From Halorhodospira halophila (GTDB taxonomy: Bacteria; Pseudomonadota; Gammaproteobacteria; Nitrococcales; Halorhodospiraceae): a stretch of 64,000 bases of DNA. Below are positions 59,333-64,000 of the stretch, piece by piece. Position numbers and translations under genes: made by a program. The notes beneath the pieces were generated by a model. That model was not told where the DNA came from. It made no database searches and saw only the letters and a list, made by a program, of their open reading frames with translations. Location: the NCBI RefSeq assembly GCF_016653405.1, contig NZ_NHSN01000018.1, forward strand, positions 125,020 through 189,019, given 5' to 3'. Numbering within the stretch: the first letter of the stretch is position 1; each line of letters starts with the position of its first letter.

Positions 59333-61003
59333 GTGCTCAGGGAGATCCACATCCGCGACTTCGCCATCGTCGATCAGCTCGATCTGGAGTTCGGCGCGGG
59401 CATGCATGTGCTGACCGGCGAAACCGGTGCCGGCAAGTCCATCCTCCTCGACGCCCTTGGCCTCTGCCTCGGCGACCGCGCCCGGTCCGAGATCATCCGC
59501 CCCGGGGCGGAGCGCGCGGAGGTCAGCGCCGTGTTCGACCCGCCCGGCCCCGAGGTGACTCAGTGGCTGGCTGATCGCGAACTCGACGGGGATGACGAGA
59601 TCATCGTCCGCCGGGTTATCCAGAGCAACGGGCGCTCGCGGGGGTTCGTCAACGGCACGCCGGTGGCCCTGCAGGTGCTCCGCGAACTCGGCGAGCAGCT
59701 GGTCGACATCCACGGCCAGCACGCCCACCAATCGCTGCTGCGCCCGGCCATTCAGCGCGAACTCCTTGACGCCTACGCCGAGGCCGGCGAGCTACGTCGT
59801 GCGGTCACCGAGCGCTTCCGCGAATTGCGCGAGATCGACCGCGAGCTGGCCGAACTCGAGGACCGGGACCACGACTACGAGGATCGCCTCGCCCTGCTGC
59901 GGCATCAGGTCGAAGAGCTTGAAAGCGCAGCCCCCTCCCGGGACGGACTGAACGAGCTGGAGACGGAGCACCAGCGGCTGGCCCACGCCGAATCCCTCAT
60001 CGCGCTGGCCCAGACCCAGCTCCAGGCCCTGTCGGACGATGACCTCGCCGCTCAGGCGCTCATCGGCCGCGCGGTCCGTGAGCTGGAAGAGCGGCGGGAG
60101 ATCGACCCCGCCCTGGGCGAGTCAGCCGACCTGCTCCAGAACGCCCTGGCACACCTGGAAGAGGGCTGCCAGACCCTACGCAACTTTGCCGACGGGCTCG
60201 AGATCGATCCGCAGCGCCTGGCCGAACTCGACCAGCGCATCAGCGAATTGCGGGATCTCGCCCGCAAGCATCGTGTCGAGGTCGAGCAGTTACCGGAAAC
60301 CCTCGAGACGCTGCAGGCCCAGCTCGAACGTCTGGAGAACGCCGGGCAGCGCCTGGAGACACTACGTCAGAACCGGGCGGCGGCCGTGGAGCGCTACCAG
60401 GACGCCGCCCGGCGGCTGTCCCGGCTGCGCCAGAACGCCGCCGACCAGCTGGCCACCGAGGTCCATCAATTGCTTGGGGAACTGGGCATGGCCGGCGCTG
60501 AACTCATCCCGGCGATCGAGTTTGAGGCGGAGGCCACTCCGAGCAGTCACGGCCTCGACCGTATCGAGCTGCTGGTGCGCACGAACGCCGGCCAGTCTGC
60601 CGGCCCCCTGGCCAAGGTCGCCTCGGGCGGCGAGCTCTCCCGAATCGGTCTGGCGATCCAGGTGGCCACGGTCGAACGCGCCAGCGGGGTGCCGACGCTG
60701 GTGTTCGACGAGGCCGACACCGGCATCGGCGGCGCGGTGGCCGAGGTGGTCGGGCGCCTGCTCCGCACCCTCGGGCAGCGCTACCAAGTCCTGTGCGTGA
60801 CGCATCTCCCGCAGGTGGCTGCCCAGGGCGGCGCCCACTTTCGTGTCAGCAAATCCGAGGGCGACGGACGCACACGCACCGAGGTGGATCCCCTCGCGGA
60901 GGCCGAGCGAATCGAGGAGATCGCGCGCATGCTCGGAGGGCTGGAGATCACCGATCACGAGCGTGCCGCGGCGCAGCGTATGCTGGCCCGCGGCGCTGGC
61001 TAA
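59333..61003 (+). CDS. recN: DNA repair protein RecN
   Basis: SMC-like ATPase for double-strand-break repair, usually SOS-induced. 556 residues (E. coli 553) from a GTG at 59333-59335 with AGGGAG upstream; this start gives LREIHIRDFAIVDQLDLEF. Walker A is TGETGAGKSILLDA (about 30-43); coiled-coil arms about 155-370; the signature KVASGGELSRIGLAIQ and Walker B VLVFDEADTGIGG-type (TLVFDEADTGIGG) follow. No canonical LexA box was recognised in the short gap after nadK. Confidence 0.96.
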   Translation: MLREIHIRDFAIVDQLDLEFGAGMHVLTGETGAGKSILLDALGLCLGDRARSEIIRPGAERAEVSAVFDPPGPEVTQWLADRELDGDDEIIVRRVIQSNGRSRGFVNGTPVALQVLRELGEQLVDIHGQHAHQSLLRPAIQRELLDAYAEAGELRRAVTERFRELREIDRELAELEDRDHDYEDRLALLRHQVEELESAAPSRDGLNELETEHQRLAHAESLIALAQTQLQALSDDDLAAQALIGRAVRELEERREIDPALGESADLLQNALAHLEEGCQTLRNFADGLEIDPQRLAELDQRISELRDLARKHRVEVEQLPETLETLQAQLERLENAGQRLETLRQNRAAAVERYQDAARRLSRLRQNAADQLATEVHQLLGELGMAGAELIPAIEFEAEATPSSHGLDRIELLVRTNAGQSAGPLAKVASGGELSRIGLAIQVATVERASGVPTLVFDEADTGIGGAVAEVVGRLLRTLGQRYQVLCVTHLPQVAAQGGAHFRVSKSEGDGRTRTEVDPLAEAERIEEIARMLGGLEITDHERAAAQRMLARGAG

Positions 61004-61025
61004 GGGCATGACAGGCGCGGAGGGG

Positions 61026-61490
61026 TCAACTGCCCTCTTCGCTGGCCCCGGCGCAATCGGCGCAAACGCCGTAGAGTACCAGTGAGTGCCCGGTCATGCG
61101 GAAGGCGTGGTCCCGAGCCGTATCGCGCTGGCGCTGCTCGATGGTGTCGTCCACGAACTCCTCCACGCGACCGCACTCCACGCAGACGATGTGATCGTGA
61201 TGCGCCGTATCGTTGAGTTCGAAGACGGAATGACTGCCCTGGAAGTTGTGCCGGACCAGAATATCCGCCGTCTCGAACTGGGTCAGGACCCGGTAGACCG
61301 TGGCCAGTCCGATGTCTTCCCCAGCATCCAGCAGGGCCCGGTAGACCTCCTCCGCGGAGACGTGGCGCTGCTGACTCTGCTGCAGCACCTCCAGGATCTT
61401 CATCCGCGGCAGCGTGACCTTCAGCCCTGCCTTGCGCAAGCCACCAGCGTCCACAGCTTCCCCTCGCCTACTGTTCGTCGATTCGGTCAT
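61026..61490 (-). CDS. fur: Ferric uptake regulator Fur
   Basis: Iron-responsive repressor. 154 residues; winged helix (about 17-90) with RKAGLKVTLPRMKILEVL and GLATVYRVLTQFE, metal-binding HHDHIVCVECGRVEEF and the second CxxC in GVCADC. Cysteine pairs for structural zinc are present. ATG start with GAGGAAA upstream. It is divergent from bamE with only 18 bp between start codons, so the fur promoter must lie inside bamE; a Fur-box-like site is found there. Confidence 0.96.
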   Translation of the reverse strand: MTESTNSRRGEAVDAGGLRKAGLKVTLPRMKILEVLQQSQQRHVSAEEVYRALLDAGEDIGLATVYRVLTQFETADILVRHNFQGSHSVFELNDTAHHDHIVCVECGRVEEFVDDTIEQRQRDTARDHAFRMTGHSLVLYGVCADCAGASEEGS

Positions 61491-61508
61491 TAGGCTACCA
61501 TTTCCTCT

Positions 61509-61844
61509 ATGACGACACCATCCAAATGCAAGTTATTCTTATTATGCGTTCTCGGCGCCTCATTCGCCAGCGGGTGCGGCGGTCAGTTCCCGCTGGCCCA
61601 GCCGCTGGAGATCGAGCAGGGGAACCTGCTTGAGGAAGAGGACATCGAGCGGATCGCCGTCGGCATGAGCCGTGCCGAAGTCCGGCAGCGGCTCGGCACG
61701 CCGGTGCTCGAGCACGCCTTCGAGGATGATCGCTGGGACTACCTGTACGAGCGCAGCGGCAGCGAGCAGGCGCGCAAGCGGCTGACGCTCCACTTCGACG
61801 ACGACACCCTCGTCGAGATCGAGGATCACTGGACGTCCCGCTAG
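61509..61844 (+). CDS. bamE: Outer membrane protein assembly factor BamE
   Basis: Small lipoprotein of the BAM complex. 111 residues: signal peptide with lipobox ASGC (Cys23), then the conserved EIEQGNLLEEEDIERIAVGMSR-type region, LGTPVLEHAF and DRWDYLYE, ending with a domain of the SmpA/OmlA family. Codons 9-12 are TTA-TTC-TTA-TTA, very unlike this GC-rich genome and overlapping a Fur-box-like sequence. No Shine-Dalgarno is evident before the ATG (CATTTCCTCT). The fur-bamE divergent pair with rnfH and ratA next is canonical. Confidence 0.94.
   Translation: MTTPSKCKLFLLCVLGASFASGCGGQFPLAQPLEIEQGNLLEEEDIERIAVGMSRAEVRQRLGTPVLEHAFEDDRWDYLYERSGSEQARKRLTLHFDDDTLVEIEDHWTSR
61528..61546. promoter_or_regulatory. 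Fur-box-like site within the 5' end of bamE
   Basis: On the minus strand the 19 bases CATAATAAGAATAACTTGC match the E. coli Fur-box consensus GATAATGATAATCATTATC at 12 of 19 positions. The site is 38-56 bp upstream of the fur start codon, in the right place for autoregulation, and lies inside bamE codons 7-13, which are unusually AT-rich. Confidence 0.45.
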
Positions 61845-61855
61845 CCTGCGTCCAT

Positions 61856-62149
61856 TCAGGAGGCCTTGCGAGCGGCCCGCCGCTTGCGGGCCTCCTTCGG
61901 ATCGACCTGCAGCGGCCGGTAGACCTCCACCCGGTCACCATCGTGCAGCGGGGTATCGAGGCCGACGATCTGCCCGAACACGCCCACCGACTGCTGCGTC
62001 AGGTTGATCTCCGGATGGCGCTCGAGGAGCCCCGAGGCGTTCAGGGCGTCCCCCACCGTACTGCCAGCCGGCAGTTCCAGCCGAAGCACGGTCTGCTGCT
62101 CCGGTAGGGCGTAGGCGACCTCGATCTGCAATCCCCCGTCAGAGGACAT
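61856..62149 (-). CDS. rnfH: RnfH family protein (ubiquitin-like fold)
   Basis: 97 residues; a ThiS/MoaD-like beta-grasp protein found beside ratA in proteobacteria. Family signatures are [19 protein letters not shown] at the N-terminus, [27 protein letters not shown], and the basic tail [13 protein letters not shown]; shown in parts for length. The role is not firmly known; E. coli RnfH forms an antitoxin-like pair with RatA in some descriptions. The ATG is 11 bp inside the ratA 3' end, so the two are coupled. The 3' end forms a hairpin with the neighbouring gap. Confidence 0.93.
   Translation of the reverse strand: MSSDGGLQIEVAYALPEQQTVLRLELPAGSTVGDALNASGLLERHPEINLTQQSVGVFGQIVGLDTPLHDGDRVEVYRPLQVDPKEARKRRAARKAS
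61858..61896. terminator. Imperfect hairpin at the bamE / rnfH convergent junction
   Basis: AGGAGGCC and GCCTCCT arms extend into GCGAGCGG / CCGCTTGCG with two mismatches. It lies 14 bp after the bamE stop and overlaps the rnfH 3' end, and on the plus strand is followed by TTCGG. A terminator for bamE is plausible. Confidence 0.4.
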
Positions 62150-62585
62150 CGCGCTCTCCGTAGACCTCGCGGGCCCGCCGGGCGAAACTGTCTACCAGCG
62201 TATTGGCCACCTGGGTAAAGACCTTGCCGAAGGCGTAGGCCACGATCCGATTGGAGAACTCGAACTCCATGTCCAGGGTCACCTTCGAGGCGCTCTCGCC
62301 CAGGTCTCGAAAGCGCCAGTAACCCTCCAGGCGCTGGAACGGTCCCTCCACGAGCCGGATATCGATCATCTTGCCGCGCTGGTGTCGATTCGCGGTCACG
62401 AACGACTTCTCCATGCCGCCCTTGGCAAAGGTCATGCGGGCACGGGTGGTGTCCTCGCTGGTCTCGAGGATCTCGCACTCCTTGCACCACGGAATGAACT
62501 CCGGGTAGCGGGCGACATCGTTGACCAGGTCGTAGATCTCGATGGCGGTGTAGGGGACCAGCTCACTGCGGCTGATGCTCGGCAT
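62139..62585 (-). CDS. ratA: RatA, coenzyme Q-binding START-family protein
   Basis: 148 residues of the polyketide cyclase/START (COQ10-like) family. Signatures include [34 protein letters not shown] and [24 protein letters not shown] C-terminal segments. E. coli RatA was reported to block 70S assembly, while eukaryotic homologues bind ubiquinone; which applies here is open. The ATG at 62583-62585 gives [13 protein letters not shown]; the longer opening in the same frame runs antisense to smpB and is not used. Divergent from smpB. Confidence 0.93.
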   Translation of the reverse strand: MPSISRSELVPYTAIEIYDLVNDVARYPEFIPWCKECEILETSEDTTRARMTFAKGGMEKSFVTANRHQRGKMIDIRLVEGPFQRLEGYWRFRDLGESASKVTLDMEFEFSNRIVAYAFGKVFTQVANTLVDSFARRAREVYGERDVL

Positions 62586-62682
62586 GGGGCTTCCCGTTCT
62601 CCAGCGTTCCGGACCTTGACCGGCCATTGTCACGATCCGCGTCCTCCCCGACAACCACCAACCACCAGGCGGCCGCAGCGCT

Positions 62683-62710
62683 TTGCGCAGCGGTCCGGCG
62701 TCTATACAAT
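62683..62710 (+). promoter_or_regulatory. smpB: Promoter of smpB placed for a leaderless transcript
   Basis: TTGCGC (62683-62688) and TACAAT (62705-62710; 5/6 match) are separated by 16 bp. The expected transcription start, about 7 bp after the -10 box, falls at or next to the GTG start at 62718. The in-frame ATG at 62709 would sit inside the -10 box. Confidence 0.4.
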
Positions 62711-62717
62711 GCGCCCC

Positions 62718-63206
62718 GTGAGCAAGAAAGCCGGAAAAAGCAAAAAGACCGAAGGCAACGTCATCGCCGTCAACCGCAAGGCGGGCTTCGATTTCTTCAT
62801 CGAGGAGCGCCTTGAGGCCGGGCTGGCGCTGGAGGGCTGGGAGGTCAAATCGCTGCGTGCCAAGCGCGTGAACCTCACCGAAAGCCACGTCCTCGTCCGT
62901 CGCGGCGAGGCTTGGCTGATCGGCTGCAACATCACGCCGCTGAGCACTGCCTCCACCCACGTCCGGCCGGATCCGACGCGCACGCGCAAGCTGCTGCTCC
63001 ACCGTCGCGAGATCAGCCGTCTGATCGGCGCCGTGGACCGCGAAGGCTACACCGTGGTGCCGCTCAAGCTCTACTGGAAGAAGGGGCGCGCCAAGATCGA
63101 GATCGGTGTAGCCAAGGGCAAGAAGAAGCAGGACAAGCGGGCGGATAAGAAGGAGCAGGACTGGCAGCGCCAGCGGGAGCGCCTGCTCAAGCACAAGGTC
63201 AGCTAG
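62718..63206 (+). CDS. smpB: SsrA-binding protein SmpB
   Basis: Binds tmRNA and delivers it to stalled ribosomes. 162 residues from GTG, starting with the basic [12 protein letters not shown]; family motifs [48 protein letters not shown] and the basic C-terminal tail ([20 protein letters not shown]) that inserts into the mRNA channel. The GTG is preferred to the in-frame ATG at 62709 because SmpB proteins typically begin at this point and the ATG lies inside a good -10 box. No Shine-Dalgarno is visible for either. ssrA follows 95 bp downstream. Confidence 0.95.
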   Translation: MSKKAGKSKKTEGNVIAVNRKAGFDFFIEERLEAGLALEGWEVKSLRAKRVNLTESHVLVRRGEAWLIGCNITPLSTASTHVRPDPTRTRKLLLHRREISRLIGAVDREGYTVVPLKLYWKKGRAKIEIGVAKGKKKQDKRADKKEQDWQRQRERLLKHKVS

Positions 63207-63239
63207 CACGGGGGCCGGCCCGTCGACCGGTCTCTGCCG

Positions 63240-63254
63240 GCGCGATAATCGCGC
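63240..63254. other. Palindrome after smpB
   Basis: GCGCGATAATCGCGC is a perfect palindrome with one central base, lying between smpB and ssrA and just before the ssrA promoter. It could be a regulatory site or part of a smpB transcript end. Confidence 0.3.
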
Positions 63255-63284
63255 TTGCCGAGGGAACTCCACGAGCCGTACACT
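63255..63284 (+). promoter_or_regulatory. ssrA: Candidate ssrA promoter
   Basis: TTGCCG (4/6) and TACACT (4/6) are separated by 18 bp; the predicted start near 63291 is about 10 nt upstream of the mature tmRNA 5' end. Confidence 0.45.
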
Positions 63285-63301
63285 GTCTACTCAGTTGCAA
63301 C

Positions 63302-63658
63302 GGGGGCGACATGGCTTCGACGCAGGTCGCGAAACCCGAGGTGCATGCCGAGGTGACAGTCAACCTCGTAAAACAGGCTGTACTTAAAGATAGTTGCCAA
63401 CGACGACAACTACGCCCTGGCGGCGTAACACCCGCCAGCTGCTCCCAGTCGGTGCCTGTGCCGGCTGACGAGCAGTCATAGACGCAGGATAGCGATGCCC
63501 GGATAGGTCCGGTCCGGCATCGTGAAACCCAACGGGCTCGCGGTTGAGCCGCCCTGCCGGTCGGGCGTTCAACCGTTAAAAAGAATAGATCGGCTAAGCA
63601 TGTAGGACCGACGGTGTAGCTCCTGCGGACGCGGGTTCGATTCCCGCCGCCTCCACCA
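63302..63658 (+). ncRNA. ssrA: Transfer-messenger RNA (tmRNA)
   Basis: One-piece tmRNA for trans-translation. The 5' end GGGGGCGACATGGCTTCGACG pairs through GGGGGCG with CGCCTCC at the 3' end, making the 7-bp acceptor stem, and CCA is encoded. The T-arm GTTCGATTC is at 63635-63643. The tag reading frame runs from the resume codon GCC at 63396 to TAA at 63426-63428 and encodes ANDDNYALAA, a typical proteobacterial tag. The mature length by these ends is 357 nt, close to E. coli (363). It follows its partner smpB. Confidence 0.97.
63635..63658 (+). other. Possible attachment-site segment at the ssrA 3' end
   Basis: The T-arm plus acceptor end of ssrA is the classical target of tyrosine recombinases. 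Here it is followed by lower-GC, repeat-bearing DNA, so it may be a used attachment site. No second copy of the segment is inside the window, so this is inference only. Confidence 0.3.
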
Positions 63659-63795
63659 CATAAACGTTTTCAACGTCCACTGACATCCCGCTCTCTAGCT
63701 TAAACGCCCGCAATCCCGGCGCTTACCCGTCCCTATCGTCCACTACCGTCCATTGTAAGCTACCATAGTCTGCGGGTAGCGGACGGGGTGCTGGC

Positions 63796-64000
63796 GTGTC
63801 CTCGCTACCCGATACCCACAAGGGCGGCGACACAACCGCGAGCCAATACCCACCGCCCGGAGACCAACGCGGACACCGCCAAAAGCAGGTGTCACAGATG
63901 TCACAGAAGTCACCGCGTTGTTTTTACAAGGATTTTTCGGTGACACCGAGCACGCCTCGGGTGTCTCACAGCGTCACGGGAACGGGAGGGAGGGAGGGGG
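63796..64000 (+). CDS. Possible partial ORF running off the window
   Basis: A frame open from a TAG at 63766-63768 to the window end could start at GTG 63796 or ATG 63898 and encodes a polar stretch containing VSQMSQKSPRCFYKDFSVTP. I do not recognise the family. Its repeats (SQMSQK) come from the duplicated TGTCACAGA. On the opposite strand a 67-codon frame (63743-63946) with VTSVTSVTP is an equally weak competitor. Confidence in either being a real gene is low. Confidence 0.2.
   Translation, partial: MSSLPDTHKGGDTTASQYPPPGDQRGHRQKQVSQMSQKSPRCFYKDFSVTPSTPRVSHSVTGTGGREG
63978..64000 (+). other. G-quadruplex-forming motif
   Basis: Five G-runs of at least three (GGG AAC GGG A GGG A GGG A GGGGG) with loops of 3, 1, 1 and 1 bases end the window. 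This meets the usual four-run criterion for a parallel G-quadruplex; it may continue beyond the window. Confidence 0.5.

Larger units (their letters stand above)
63659..64000. other. Repeat-bearing, lower-GC region downstream of ssrA
   Basis: About 340 bp without a convincing complete gene. GTCCA-type pentamers recur at 63675-63679, 63729-63733 (GTCCC), 63738-63742 and 63748-63752; TGTCACAGA is tandemly duplicated at 63890-63907; and an imperfect hairpin lies at 63942-63965. The last 23 bases are G-rich. The 63660-63770 part is visibly less GC-rich than the rest of the window. Such features are compatible with the end of an integrated element. Confidence 0.5.

Noticed and set aside
63588..63658. 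tRNA-like fold ending in CCA
   Set aside because: It is the tRNA-like domain of tmRNA, not a separate tRNA gene; there is no proper anticodon arm.

Overview
The window is a dense, high-GC, almost entirely coding chromosomal segment from a gammaproteobacterium. Gene content, gene order, the tmRNA tag ANDDNYALAA, acidic proteins and a CbbY-type phosphatase fit the Ectothiorhodospiraceae, and Halorhodospira is my best guess. That placement is inference from family knowledge, not from a search. About fifty genes are supported, nearly all housekeeping, and no insertion sequence or CRISPR array is complete here.

Layout. 1-9658 (mostly minus): nlpD (cut by the window edge), yqaA, pcm, surE, a divergent Smr-domain gene, truD, ispF, ispD, ftsB, eno, kdsA, pyrG. 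9749-12288: an HTH regulator divergent from a secreted M1-like metallopeptidase, with an operator-like palindrome between them. 12270-14554: tilS and accA. 14660-23660 is an accessory block lying between accA and dnaE, which are usually neighbours: a small unknown gene, an FAH-family hydrolase, a PAS-GGDEF-EAL protein, a complete E. coli-type fumarate reductase (frdABCD), a protein joining an IS3 OrfA-like HTH to TPR repeats, and a CbbY-like phosphatase. 23657-40068 (minus): the envelope/translation supercluster rpsB-tsf-pyrH-frr-uppS-cdsA-dxr-rseP-bamA-fabZ-lpxA-lpxB-rnhB-dnaE, without skp and lpxD between bamA and fabZ. 40349-46976 (plus): map, glnD, dapC, dapD, dapE. 47072-52193: a two-gene system related to 2-hydroxyacyl-CoA dehydratase activases and ATP-driven low-potential reductases. 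52232-58248 (minus): hrcA-grpE-dnaK-dnaJ-dapB. 58401-63658: nadK, recN, fur, bamE, rnfH, ratA, smpB and ssrA (tmRNA). After ssrA the base composition drops and short repeats appear, suggesting the edge of an integrated element.

How the genes work together. Three lysine/diaminopimelate genes sit beside the nitrogen sensor glnD, and dapB ends the heat-shock operon. ispD, ispF, dxr and uppS supply isoprenoids and undecaprenyl carriers; kdsA, lpxA, lpxB, fabZ, accA, cdsA, bamA and bamE build the outer membrane; smpB, ssrA and the Smr protein belong to ribosome rescue.

The most interesting points are the split activase/reductase pair, the transposase-HTH/TPR fusion upstream of frdABCD, and an AT-rich Fur-box-like site written into the first codons of bamE beside fur (three TTA codons within four). 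Others are the possibly leaderless smpB, a 13-bp motif shared by the pyrG and accA upstream regions, and the composition change after ssrA.
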